Source: Viridilinea sp964592425
GTDB taxonomy: Bacteria > Chloroflexota > Chloroflexia > Chloroflexales > Chloroflexaceae
Assembly (NCBI GenBank): GCA_964592425.1
Contig: CAZQCG010000001.1
Coordinates: 124,001 to 188,000 of the forward strand
Direction of reading: 5' to 3'
DNA length: 64,000 nt
Made by a program: the position numbers and the translations under genes. Under the pieces are notes generated by a model. That model did not search any database. It had not been told where the DNA came from and saw only the letters and a list, made by a program, of their open reading frames with translations. Of the stretch, positions 24,160 through 31,901 are shown piece after piece (position 1 is the first letter of the stretch; each line of letters starts with the position of its first letter).

Positions 24160-25386
24160 TCAGATTGCCTCAAGCTGTTCCAGCAGATAATCCACCTCTT
24201 CGGCGGTGTTGTAATGGGCCAGGCCGATCCGCACCATCCCGCCAATCGGCTCAACCCCAAGCCGTTCGCTCAGACTCAGCGCATAATAGTTGCCCTCCCA
24301 CGCGAAGATACCACGCTTGCCCAGGGCCTCAGCGACCGCCCGTGGGCTACGTCGCTCTAGCCGAAAAGAGACTGTTGGGGTGCGCATCGCAAAGCGTTCC
24401 GGCTCGTGGATGCCATAAAACGTCAGGCCGGGGATGCGCAACAACCCACCCACCAGTTGCTCACTCAGCGTACGCTCGTAGGCCTTGATCCGTGTCATCG
24501 CCTCAACCAGGGCCGCCCGCCGGTCAGCAGCAGCATCGCCCAGGCTGGCCAGGTAGTTGACCGCCGCCGTCACCCCGGCCAGGCCCTCGTGGCTCTGCGT
24601 GCCGGTCATCCAGCGGTCGGGGATCGCATCGGAGGCCGGGCGCACTTTGTAGGGCCGCAGGCGTTGCAAATGCTCGGCCTTGCCATAGAGCACGCCGACA
24701 TGGGGGCCGAAGAATTTATAGACGCTGCAGGCCAGGAAGTCGCAGCCAAGCGCCCGCACATCGATTGGCCCATGGGGAGCATAGTGGACAGCATCAATAA
24801 AAGTGAGCGCCCCCACCGCCTGAGCCAATTCAACCACACGGCGCACATCGTTGATCGTGCCGACGGCGTTTGAGGCATAGCCGACTGCCACCAGGCGCGT
24901 CCGCGGCGTCAACTTTGCCGCCAGGTCGGCCAGATCGAGCGTGCAATCCTCGACATCAACCTCAACCTCGCGTATAACCACCCCGCCCTCGGTCAGAGCA
25001 CGCCAGGGAGCCACATTCGCGTCGTGGTCAAGCCGTGTCACCACGATCTCATCACCAGGGTGCAGATCACGCCCGATCGCCCGGCTCAGAGCAAAAGTCA
25101 GCGTGGTCATATTAGCACCAAAGACCGTCTCCTCAGGTGCGCAACCAAGCAGGTCAGCCATAGCGGTATGGGCCGCAGCGATGGTCTGATCAGTATGCTG
25201 GCTGGTGAGAAAGGCGCCGTGGGTATTGGCATTCTGACGAGCCAGGTAGTCGCCCATGGCCGTAATCACCGTCTGCGGTACCTGCGTGCCACCAGGAGCA
25301 TCGAAAAAGACCGCCGGACGTCCGGCGACCTCCAGAGTCAGGGCCGGAAAGAGTGGACGTAGACGCTGCGGATCAAAAGCGCGCAT
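24160..25386 (-). CDS. Class V aminotransferase, cysteine-desulfurase-like protein
   Basis: 408 residues from the ATG at 25386 (GGAG eight bases upstream). Seen: class V fold sequences FDAPGGTQVPQTV, ANTHGAFLTS, FGANMTTLTFALSRA, DAVHYAPHGPIDV with the PLP-contacting Asp, and the Schiff-base lysine in LACSVYKFFGPHVGVLYGK. This matches the cysteine-desulfurase-like subfamily (TIGR01976 type) more than IscS/SufS, whose active-site Cys loop I cannot identify. The reaction is therefore uncertain: a PLP-dependent lyase or transaminase. It heads a two-gene unit with the MFS transporter, which may export a product (inference). Confidence 0.85.
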   Translation of the reverse strand: MRAFDPQRLRPLFPALTLEVAGRPAVFFDAPGGTQVPQTVITAMGDYLARQNANTHGAFLTSQHTDQTIAAAHTAMADLLGCAPEETVFGANMTTLTFALSRAIGRDLHPGDEIVVTRLDHDANVAPWRALTEGGVVIREVEVDVEDCTLDLADLAAKLTPRTRLVAVGYASNAVGTINDVRRVVELAQAVGALTFIDAVHYAPHGPIDVRALGCDFLACSVYKFFGPHVGVLYGKAEHLQRLRPYKVRPASDAIPDRWMTGTQSHEGLAGVTAAVNYLASLGDAAADRRAALVEAMTRIKAYERTLSEQLVGGLLRIPGLTFYGIHEPERFAMRTPTVSFRLERRSPRAVAEALGKRGIFAWEGNYYALSLSERLGVEPIGGMVRIGLAHYNTAEEVDYLLEQLEAI

Positions 25387-25580
25387 CGACACAGCTCCAT
25401 ATGGTAGAGAAACGAGCATACGCCAGGGGTGTAGCTATGATACCGCACTTCGGAGACAGGCTTTGGCCTACCCGAATGGGTAGCTTTTGTTCAAAAGATC
25501 CAGTTCATTGCTGAACCATTTTGGGCCGTACAAGGCGACTTCAGTTGTGCAAAATAAACAAAAATTGTCACTCCAACCTG

Positions 25581-25609
25581 TTGAAAAGATCCAAATGATC
25601 GCGTAGAAT
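25581..25609 (+). promoter_or_regulatory. Strong sigma-70-like promoter
   Basis: TTGAAA (25581-25586) and TAGAAT (25604-25609) with a 17-base spacer, 41 bases before the ATG of the 93-residue membrane protein. Each hexamer matches 5 of 6. The 264-base gap upstream also holds adjacent short palindromes at 25468-25483 (CTACCC/GGGTAG) and 25484-25497 (CTTTTG/CAAAAG). Confidence 0.7.
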
Positions 25610-25650
25610 GGCTTCCATAGAAAGTCTGCAACGCTGCAGCGGAGGAAGCG

Positions 25651-25932
25651 ATGATTGCCACACAGATGGAATTTCAGAGCCTGTTGATCGGGCTGATCGG
25701 CTGGGCTGCCACCTTCCTGGTGGTTGAAAACGCCTCACGCCTGACTCGCAACGACAAACGTGCGATGACTGTCTGCAGTTGGGTACTCTGGATGGCCCCA
25801 GCCTTCGGGGCGCTCGTGCTTCAGGGCAACCTCACCACCGACCTTGCAGCGTTCTATGTTGGTATAAGCACCATCGCATTGAGCATGATCATGCTGGTCG
25901 GGGCCTTTGTCGGCCCGCGTACCCACCCATAG
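25651..25932 (+). CDS. Small three-helix membrane protein
   Basis: 93 residues with GGAGG five bases before the ATG and a near-consensus promoter. Seen: three hydrophobic stretches (about 9-25, 41-58 and 66-87), separated by short polar loops; a conserved-looking basic stretch SRLTRNDKRAM follows the first helix. No motif or family recognised. The good promoter and ribosome site suggest appreciable expression. It converges on glnA and shares the strong hairpin at 25982-26017. Confidence 0.75.
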   Translation: MIATQMEFQSLLIGLIGWAATFLVVENASRLTRNDKRAMTVCSWVLWMAPAFGALVLQGNLTTDLAAFYVGISTIALSMIMLVGAFVGPRTHP

Positions 25933-25977
25933 CTGTCCCCCCAAACATAGACGGCGTGCCGATCGGCATCAGGGCAA

Positions 25978-26017
25978 CAAAAAGGCCAGGCCGGGGTGAA
26001 TACCCCGACCTGGCCTT
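25978..26017 (-). terminator. Rho-independent terminator of glnA
   Basis: 16-bp stem (25982-25997 with 26002-26017, one G-T pair, 4-base loop) just after the glnA stop; in the minus-strand direction it is followed by TTTTTG, the classical U tract. It may also slow transcription arriving from the opposite gene. Confidence 0.9.
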
Positions 26018-26035
26018 CGTGCGTGGTTGTAGCGA

Positions 26036-27457
26036 TCAGGCGTCGTAGTACATTTTGAACTCGTGGGGGTGCGGACGCAGGGCGATCGAGACGGCTTCAC
26101 GCCGCTTGTAATCGACGAAGGCTTCGATCAAGTCGGGCGTGAAGACATCACCCTTCAGCAGGAAGTCGTTATCGGCCTCCAGTGCGTCGAGGGCCTCACT
26201 GAGCGAGCCGGGCGTGCCGCGGATATCGGCCTTCTCTTCAGGCGAGAGTTCGTAGATATCCACATCAAGCGGGGGCGGGGGCTCGATCTTGTTGGCGATC
26301 CCGTCGAGACCAGCCATAAGCATCGCGGCAAAGGCCAGGTAGGGGTTAGCCATCGGGTCAGGCGCACGGAACTCGATGCGGCGCGACTTGGGCGAAGAGG
26401 AGTAGGTGGGAATACGCACCGCCGCCGAACGGTTGCGCTGCGAGTAGACCAGGTTGATCGGGGCCTCGAAGCCGGGCACCAGCCGCCGATAACTATTGGT
26501 GGTCGGGGCACAGATGGCCAGCAGGGCCGGGGCATGGGTGAGGATACCACCAATGTAGTACTGCGCCATCTTCGAGAGCAGGGCGTACTGGGTCTCGTCA
26601 AAGAAGAGCGGCTCGCCGCCCTTCCAGATACTCTGGTGGCAGTGCATCCCCGATCCGTTATCGCCAAAGAGCGGCTTGGGCATAAAGGTAGCACTCAGGC
26701 CATGCTCGCGGGCCACCTGGCGCACAATATACTTGTACTTCTGCACCTTATCGGCCATCTGGAGCAGCGAGTCGAACTTCATATCGATCTCGCACTGGCC
26801 AGCCGTGGCTACCTCATGGTGGTGCAACTCAATATCGATGCCGATCTCGGCCATCTTGAGGATCATCTCAGAGCGGATGTCCTGCAACGTATCGGCCGGC
26901 GGCACCGGGAAATAGCCCTCTTTGTGGCCAATACGATAGCCCTTGTTACCGCCGGGCACCTCAGCGCCGGTGTTCCAGGCTGCCTCGGGGCTATCGAGAT
27001 AATAATAGCCGTGATTAGCACCCTGGCTGAAGCGCACATCGCTGAAAAGGAAGAACTCGGCCTCGGGGCCAAAGAAGGCCGTATCACCGATGCCAGTGCT
27101 CTTCAGGTAGGCCTCGGCCTTACGCGCCACTGTCCGCGGATCACGCGAATAGGGCTTGCGCTCGAGCGGATCGATGATGTCACAGGTCAACACCAGCGTC
27201 GGCACCTTGAGCGTCGGATCAACAAAGGCTGAGCTCGGGTCGGGGAGCATCAGCATGTCGCTCTCGTTGATCACCTGGAAGCCTTTGATCGACGAACCAT
27301 CAAAGCCCAGGCCCTCCTCGATCATCTCTTCGCTTAGACGACTGGCTGGCAAGGAGTAGTGCTGCCAGCCGCCGAAGAGGTCGGTGAAACGGGTGTCGAC
27401 AATCTGGATGCCCTGATCCTTGATCAGCTTGATCACGTCACTTGCGGTCATACTCAT
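26036..27457 (-). CDS. glnA: Glutamine synthetase type I
   Basis: 473 residues, AAGGAG nine bases before the ATG. Seen: N-terminal beta-grasp (VDTRFTDLFGGWQHYSLP), GLGFDGSSIKGFQVINESD, GPEAEFFLF, the metal/His segment ELHHHEVATAGQCEID, the nucleotide part GSGMHCHQSIWK, NSYRRLVPGFEAPINLVYSQ and RSAAVRIP. The C-terminal stretch IYELSPEEKADI aligns with the loop that carries the adenylylated Tyr in enterobacterial enzymes, and the Tyr is present, so adenylylation control is possible. It makes glutamine from glutamate, ammonia and ATP. It is monocistronic, with a long leader upstream and a strong terminator downstream. Confidence 0.97.
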   Translation of the reverse strand: MSMTASDVIKLIKDQGIQIVDTRFTDLFGGWQHYSLPASRLSEEMIEEGLGFDGSSIKGFQVINESDMLMLPDPSSAFVDPTLKVPTLVLTCDIIDPLERKPYSRDPRTVARKAEAYLKSTGIGDTAFFGPEAEFFLFSDVRFSQGANHGYYYLDSPEAAWNTGAEVPGGNKGYRIGHKEGYFPVPPADTLQDIRSEMILKMAEIGIDIELHHHEVATAGQCEIDMKFDSLLQMADKVQKYKYIVRQVAREHGLSATFMPKPLFGDNGSGMHCHQSIWKGGEPLFFDETQYALLSKMAQYYIGGILTHAPALLAICAPTTNSYRRLVPGFEAPINLVYSQRNRSAAVRIPTYSSSPKSRRIEFRAPDPMANPYLAFAAMLMAGLDGIANKIEPPPPLDVDIYELSPEEKADIRGTPGSLSEALDALEADNDFLLKGDVFTPDLIEAFVDYKRREAVSIALRPHPHEFKMYYDA

Positions 27458-27935
27458 GCTGAGGCTCTCCTTACTCTGACTACAGAACAGGCGTGGTCCT
27501 GCGGGCTGAAGATATGCAACGTGCCGTCGTGGCAGACAGGGGCACGAGGCGGCACGGGTGCATCAAGCTGCTGGCCCAGCAAAGTGACGCGGATCGCAAG
27601 GCACGCAAACAGGGCCGCACAAACCTGCGACCCATAAGAGCAGAAAGCTCTGGGTAGGGTACCAACCGCTCGTGTCGACTAGCTGCGCCATCGCAACGTC
27701 GAGCCCAACGGATGCCTGGCGCGCCACGATGCCGGTCTCTCCTCACATATCCAGGTTAAGCTAGGGTTAAACGCTACGCCTCATCATAGGGCAGTGCCGC
27801 CCCTGTCGCTACGGTGAGAGTGTACAATCTCATCGGGTTGTGCTTGTGCAAAGTAGCTAAAATCTGCTCAAAACTGGTGAGGCCGCAGGGGAGGGCCGGA
27901 GGCCCTTCCCAAACACACCCCGGCGTAGCCTGTGG
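27458..27935 (-). promoter_or_regulatory. Long glnA leader/upstream region
   Basis: About 480 bases without a supportable gene. It holds a large imperfect hairpin (27521-27531 paired with 27543-27555 in 11 bp with a two-base bulge) roughly 65-100 bases upstream of the glnA start, and GGTTAA direct repeats at 27754-27770. No near-consensus minus-strand promoter was found, so the transcription start is not fixed. A regulatory leader is inferred. Confidence 0.4.
27754..27770. promoter_or_regulatory. GGTTAA direct repeats, 11-bp spacing
   Basis: GGTTAA at 27754-27759 and again at 27765-27770, exactly one helical turn apart, ~300 bases upstream of glnA. Such spacing is typical of sites for OmpR/PhoB-type response regulators; the actual binder is unknown. 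Confidence 0.35.
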
Positions 27936-27941
27936 TATAAT
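27936..27941 (+). promoter_or_regulatory. Extended -10 promoter of rplS
   Basis: Perfect TATAAT preceded by TGG (extended -10), with no good -35. Transcription from about 27948 would give a ~120-base leader before rplS. Confidence 0.6.
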
Positions 27942-27959
27942 CCCTCCTAGCACGCGAGA

Positions 27960-28046
27960 CTGGCAGGCGTTCTGTTCGTCTGCCAGCTTTCTATGTTACA
28001 GTATCACGCGGCCCAGTCCCGAGCTGGTTCGGGCGCCTGGGCCGCG
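27960..28046 (+). promoter_or_regulatory. Structured leader of rplS
   Basis: Two hairpins: CTGGCAG/CTGCCAG (27960-27966 with 27980-27986), followed by CTTTCT; and a strong composite hairpin with outer 10-bp stem CGCGGCCCAG/CTGGGCCGCG (28007-28016 with 28037-28046) and inner CCCGA/TCGGG. The second ends 24 bases before the GTG. Ribosomal-protein leaders often mediate autogenous control; that role here is inference. Confidence 0.5.
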
Positions 28047-28069
28047 CCAGATCCGAAAGGAGCGACCCT

Positions 28070-28423
28070 GTGTCGCAGCAGATCCTCAGCGAACTGGCTC
28101 AACGCCAGATGAAGGCGAGTATTACCGAGTTTCGCGTCGGCGATACGATCCGTGTCGGCGTGAAGGTGGTCGAGGGTAACCGCGAACGCATTCAGGAATT
28201 CGAAGGGGTGGTCATTCGCCGCCGTAGTGGCGGGATCAACGAGAATTTCACCGTGCGCCGGATCGCCTCTCACGGCATCGGTGTCGAACGCACCTTCCTG
28301 CTCCACGCCCCGCGCCTCGACTCGATCAAGGTCATCCGCCGCGGCAAGGTGCGCCGGGCCAGGCTCTACTATCTGCGCGGTCGCTCCGGGAAGGCCGCCC
28401 GCATCAAAGAGCGCCGTGACTGA
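28070..28423 (+). CDS. rplS: 50S ribosomal protein L19
   Basis: 117 residues; GTG start with AAAGGAG seven bases upstream. Seen: the L19 signature segments FRVGDTIRVGVKVVEGNRER, IQEFEGVVIRRRSGGINENF, TVRRIASHGIGVERTFLLHA and KVRRARLYYLRGRSGKAARI. It binds at the 30S-50S interface. The stop overlaps the start of the following methyltransferase by eight bases, so that gene is translated in the same transcript. Unlike many genomes, trmD and rimM are not adjacent. Confidence 0.98.
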   Translation: MSQQILSELAQRQMKASITEFRVGDTIRVGVKVVEGNRERIQEFEGVVIRRRSGGINENFTVRRIASHGIGVERTFLLHAPRLDSIKVIRRGKVRRARLYYLRGRSGKAARIKERRD

Positions 28424-29144
28424 GGCCCAACACGGCGCACTCCACCCACCGGGCATCAGCCCCCAGGCGCACTCGCGGTATAGCTGGCCCGCCAAGCTCT
28501 CTTGGTGCCTGACCAGGCGGGCCTTTCACCACTTCTACCACGAGTTCGCCTGGACCTACGACACGGTGGCCTGGCTGGTCTCAGCTGGCCGCTGGATTGA
28601 GTGGGGACGGGCCGCCCTGCCGCGTCTGCATGGACGCATCCTTGAACTAGGCTGTGGCCCTGGCCATTTACAACTGGCCCTCGCCGCACAACCGGGTGTC
28701 GTCGGGCTCGATGCCTCACCCCAGATGGGCCGCCTCGCCGCACGACGTCTGCGTCGTGCTGGCTATCAGCCCCGCCTCACCCGCGCCCTGGCCCAGAAGC
28801 TGCCCTTTGCGGATGCAGCTTTCGATACGGTCGTCGCAACTTTCCCCAGCGAATATATCCTCGATCCCCACACCCAGGCCGAGATCCGGCGTGTGCTTGC
28901 CTCCGGCGGACGCCTGGTGCTCATTCCGCTGGCCCGCCTTAACCCTGGCCCCCTTGCGCAGTTAGTGGCGCTGGCCTACCGCCTGGTTGGGTTACGCCTG
29001 TCAGCCCAGGCCGAGCCCACAGCGATGCCTGAACTGGCCAGCTTGCGCCGCAGTGGTTTGCCGATGCAGCCTACCTGGCTAACGATCGGGGCGAGCCAGG
29101 TGCTGCTGCTCGAAACTGAACCACACGATGCCTCCCACCCTTGA
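28416..29144 (+). CDS. SAM-dependent methyltransferase (UbiE/type 11)
   Basis: 242 residues from the GTG at 28416, which overlaps the rplS stop; the frame is open further upstream only as a shadow of rplS. Seen: motif I RILELGCGPGHLQLALA, motif II VVGLDASPQM, the LPFADAAFDTVVATFPSEYI motif IV region, and EIRRVLASGGRLVLIP, the classic small-molecule methyltransferase pattern. The N-terminal ~50 residues contain AFHHFYHEFAWTYDTVAWLV, as in quinone or lipid methyltransferases. Substrate unknown. rnhB starts inside its last 17 bases. Confidence 0.85.
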   Translation: MTEAQHGALHPPGISPQAHSRYSWPAKLSWCLTRRAFHHFYHEFAWTYDTVAWLVSAGRWIEWGRAALPRLHGRILELGCGPGHLQLALAAQPGVVGLDASPQMGRLAARRLRRAGYQPRLTRALAQKLPFADAAFDTVVATFPSEYILDPHTQAEIRRVLASGGRLVLIPLARLNPGPLAQLVALAYRLVGLRLSAQAEPTAMPELASLRRSGLPMQPTWLTIGASQVLLLETEPHDASHP

Positions 29145-29799
29145 GCACGAGCTGGCGCTCCAGGCCCAGGGCTACCACATGCTCGCTGGCCTCGACGAAG
29201 CCGGGCGTGGCTGCTGGGCCGGGCCAGTCGTGGCGGCTGCCGTGATGCTTGGCCCGGCTGTGTTTGCCAATCCGAGCCTGCTGGCTGGGGTTGATGACTC
29301 GAAACAACTGACGGCCCTGGCCCGCGAAGAGGGCTATCGGCGCATCTATAGCTACGCCACCGGGATTGGCGTGGGTCTTGTGCCAGCCTACCTGATCGAC
29401 GCCTACGGTATCGTAGCGGCGACCAGGCTGGCCATGCTGACGGCGTTGCTTCAGCTTCCCTACCTGCCTGAGGCCCTGCTGATCGATGCCCTGCGCCTGC
29501 CCAACCTGAGCCTGCCGCAGCTGGATCTGATCAAAGGCGATGCACGCTCACTCTCCATCGCCGCCGCCTCACTTGTGGCCAAGGTTACCCGCGACCGGCT
29601 GATGCGAACTGCCGATCGCGCCTTCCCGCACTATGGCTTTGCGGCCCACAAGGGCTATGGTACAGCCGCCCACCAGCGTGCGCTACAGACCTACGGCCCT
29701 TGCCCACTGCACCGGCACACCTTTGCCCCCCTGCTCACCCTGGAAGAGGTTGGAGAGCGCACAGGCGCTGCTGCAGCTAGCGACGCAGCCGGGCAATGA
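29128..29799 (+). CDS. rnhB: Ribonuclease HII
   Basis: 223 residues. Seen: the catalytic opening AGLDEAGRGCWAGPVVAAAV (Asp-Glu pair), DDSKQLT, LLIDALRLP with the third acidic residue, KGDARSLSIAAASLVAKVTR and the GYGTAAHQRALQTYGPCPLH end motif. It removes RNA from RNA-DNA hybrids, including single ribonucleotides. The gene overlaps the methyltransferase by 17 bases and converges on murJ with a 23-base 3' overlap; no terminator fits between them. Confidence 0.96.
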   Translation: MPPTLEHELALQAQGYHMLAGLDEAGRGCWAGPVVAAAVMLGPAVFANPSLLAGVDDSKQLTALAREEGYRRIYSYATGIGVGLVPAYLIDAYGIVAATRLAMLTALLQLPYLPEALLIDALRLPNLSLPQLDLIKGDARSLSIAAASLVAKVTRDRLMRTADRAFPHYGFAAHKGYGTAAHQRALQTYGPCPLHRHTFAPLLTLEEVGERTGAAAASDAAGQ

Positions 29800-31393
29800 G
29801 CGCCTGGGCCGGAGCCGCGCCAAGCAGCGCACTCAGACCCAGGTAGGCCCCTGCACCGAGGGTGCCAGCCCAGGCCAGCCAGAGCAGCAGGCCCACCATC
29901 TCGCTAGTCCAGCGGTAGGGATGGGTGACCGCCAGGGCCGGGATAAAGGCGCTACCAGTAAGGCGCAGGCCAAACAGGCTGACACCAAGCAGCATCGCAC
30001 AGCCAGAGGCAACGGCCAGACTACGCCAGAGCTTTGCATCACGCCAAATCTCCGGTAGGAGCCGACCCATCAGCAGAAACAGCAACAGGGCCTCAAGGTT
30101 GTTGGCCAGGCTGAAGGAGAGGGCCAGACTACCCACATCACCACCTGAGCGCAGCAGCAGACTGCCCAGCGCCAGGTTCAGCCCGACCTGAAAGATGCCG
30201 ACCAGGACGGGGGTCCAGGTACGCTGCATAGCAAAAAAGCCACGAATGAGGATTTCGGAGGCAGCGAAGGCTGGCAGCGCCAGGCTGTAGCCGATCAGGG
30301 CGGCGACGGTATATTCCAACGAGCGTGCGTCGAAGACACCGCGTTGAAAGAGCACCCGCGCGATGGGAAAGCCCAGGCTCAAGAGGGCCGCAGCAGCTGG
30401 TAAAGTCAGCCAGAGGATCATGCCCAGAGTGCGGCGCATGTCAGCCATCAACTCGCTACGGCGGCCCTCGGCCACCAGCCGTGCCAGGCGCGGGAAGGCA
30501 ACCTGGCTCAGGCTCAGCGAGAAGATGCCGTAGGGCAAAAGCATCAACTGGTAGGCATAGCCCAGGCCCGCCACTTTGGCCGCCCCATCGGCCAGGCGCG
30601 CAGTCAGGGCCAGCGTCACCACCACACTGAGATGGGCGGCAGCCTGGCCCAGCACCCGCGGCCCCATCTGGCGCGCAATCCGCCCGACTTCTTCAACACT
30701 GCGCCCCAGGCCGGGCCGCAGGCGCATACCGATGCGCTGCAAGCCCGGTACCTGCACGAGCAGGTAGGCCAGGGTACCGCCGATCACACCCCAGGCCATG
30801 CCCCAGATGCCCTGGCCCAGGCTCACCCCCAGCACCGCACCGACGATGATGCCGAGGTTGTAGAGCGAGGGGGCCAGGGCCGGCAGGACAAAGTGATCAC
30901 GGGCGTTGAGTGCGGCCATAGCCAGGCCCCCCAACCCCAACAGCAGCGGCGAGAGCAGAAAGAGCCGGGTGAGCCGGGTCGTCAAAGCCAGAGTGGCCGC
31001 ATCAAAATCCTGCCCACCATAGACGAGCTGCACGAGGGTCGGTGCAGCAAAAAAGATCACGGCACTGGCAGCCGCCAGGATCATGAGCGCCCAACTCACT
31101 ACGGCACTGGCTATTTGCCAGGCGCGCTCCTGGCCATCACGCTCCCACACCTCGATAAAGACGGGAATAAAACTGCTGCCGAGCGCACCACCGATGATCA
31201 GCAGATAGAGCAGATCGGCAATCGCAAAGGCGGCCCGATAGGCGGCTGCCTCAGACGAAGTGCCGAAGAAATACGTAGCCACCATGTCACGTAGCAGGCC
31301 AGTCACCCGGCTCAACACAAAGCCTGCCATCACCACCAGGCTGCTGCCGAGCGCACCCATCCTGCCCAGGCGCAGCCGTGAGGAGAGTTGCAA
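29777..31393 (-). CDS. murJ: MurJ-family lipid II flippase
   Basis: 538 residues. The start is read as TTG at 31393, with GAAGGA eight bases upstream. Seen: about fourteen hydrophobic segments and MVF/MOP-family signatures (SRVTGLLRDMVATYFFGTSS; ALGSSFIPVF; YAYQLMLLPYGIFSLSLSQVAFP; ILIRGFFAMQRTWTPV). MurJ flips lipid II to the outer face of the membrane for peptidoglycan synthesis. The plus-strand rpsT promoter overlaps its start codon, so expression of the two genes may interfere. A Wzx paralogue of the same superfamily lies at 52091-53686. Confidence 0.92.
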   Translation of the reverse strand: MQLSSRLRLGRMGALGSSLVVMAGFVLSRVTGLLRDMVATYFFGTSSEAAAYRAAFAIADLLYLLIIGGALGSSFIPVFIEVWERDGQERAWQIASAVVSWALMILAAASAVIFFAAPTLVQLVYGGQDFDAATLALTTRLTRLFLLSPLLLGLGGLAMAALNARDHFVLPALAPSLYNLGIIVGAVLGVSLGQGIWGMAWGVIGGTLAYLLVQVPGLQRIGMRLRPGLGRSVEEVGRIARQMGPRVLGQAAAHLSVVVTLALTARLADGAAKVAGLGYAYQLMLLPYGIFSLSLSQVAFPRLARLVAEGRRSELMADMRRTLGMILWLTLPAAAALLSLGFPIARVLFQRGVFDARSLEYTVAALIGYSLALPAFAASEILIRGFFAMQRTWTPVLVGIFQVGLNLALGSLLLRSGGDVGSLALSFSLANNLEALLLFLLMGRLLPEIWRDAKLWRSLAVASGCAMLLGVSLFGLRLTGSAFIPALAVTHPYRWTSEMVGLLLWLAWAGTLGAGAYLGLSALLGAAPAQALIARLRR

Positions 31394-31416
31394 AGTGAGC
31401 GTCCTTCTGCTATACT
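31388..31416 (+). promoter_or_regulatory. Promoter of rpsT
   Basis: TTGCAA (31388-31393) and TATACT (31411-31416) with a 17-base spacer on the plus strand; the -35 coincides with the murJ start codon on the other strand. Gives a leader of about 80 bases. Confidence 0.55.
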
Positions 31417-31430
31417 TGCCTGTCAGGATA

Positions 31431-31451
31431 CGGCAGGGCCTTGCCCTGCCG
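31431..31451 (+). promoter_or_regulatory. Leader hairpin of rpsT
   Basis: Perfect 9-bp stem CGGCAGGGC / GCCCTGCCG with a 3-base loop between the rpsT promoter and its ribosome site; no U tract. Candidate regulatory or protective stem. Confidence 0.45.
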
Positions 31452-31502
31452 GATGTATGTCAATCACGTAGCAGCGCCTGATTATACTGGAGGTAGGGTT
31501 CC

Positions 31503-31772
31503 TTGGCGAACACGAAGTCGGCGAAAAAGCGCATTCGCACTAACGAGCGCAAGCATCTGCGCAATACGATGTATCGTTCGCGTGTCAAGACGATGATCAA
31601 GAAGGCTGAGCAGTCGATCTTCAGCGGTACGCCCGACGAGGCGACGATCCGCGAGGCAATCAGCACGCTCGATAAGGCTGCGGGCAAGGGTGTGCTTCAT
31701 AAGAACAATGCCGCCCGCCGCAAGTCGCGCCTGATGAAGAAGTTAAACGCCGCGACCACTGCCGCCGCCTGA
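31503..31772 (+). CDS. rpsT: 30S ribosomal protein S20
   Basis: 89 residues, TTG start with GGAGG nine bases upstream. Seen: S20 features ANTKSAKKRIRTNERKHLRN, then RSRVKTMIKKAEQ and the C-terminal GVLHKNNAARRKSRLMKKLN. It binds 16S rRNA early in 30S assembly. A non-ATG start is common for rpsT and is known to be involved in its autogenous control in enterobacteria. A second TATACT lies at 31483-31488, only 15 bases before the start; used as a -10 it would give a nearly leaderless mRNA. Confidence 0.97.
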   Translation: MANTKSAKKRIRTNERKHLRNTMYRSRVKTMIKKAEQSIFSGTPDEATIREAISTLDKAAGKGVLHKNNAARRKSRLMKKLNAATTAAA

Positions 31773-31801
31773 GACAGCAGCGGGCATAATCCTGCTTAAT
31801 G

Positions 31802-31851
31802 AACCAATCGCCGCCTGAAGCCGACTTATCGGCCTCAGGCGGCGATTGGTT
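31802..31851. terminator. Bidirectional terminator between rpsT and livF
   Basis: Very long hairpin: 17-bp outer stem (31802-31818 with 31835-31851) plus 5-bp inner stem GCCGA/TCGGC and loop CTTA, between convergent genes. AA on one side and TT on the other serve both directions. Confidence 0.9.
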
Positions 31852-31901
31852 ACGACGGGCACCGCAATCTTCGCTGTCGTTGCTGCACGCCTAACCGGCA
31901 G

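Noticed and set aside
26063..27232. 389-codon plus-strand frame opposite glnA
   Set aside because: Antisense shadow of a highly conserved gene.
27480..27746. 88-codon minus-strand frame upstream of glnA
   Set aside because: No ribosome site, Arg/Ala-rich shadow-like composition; overlaps the leader hairpin.
31483..31488. TATACT as the rpsT -10
   Set aside because: It would start transcription after the GGAGG ribosome site and give an almost leaderless message; the upstream promoter at 31388-31416 fits better.
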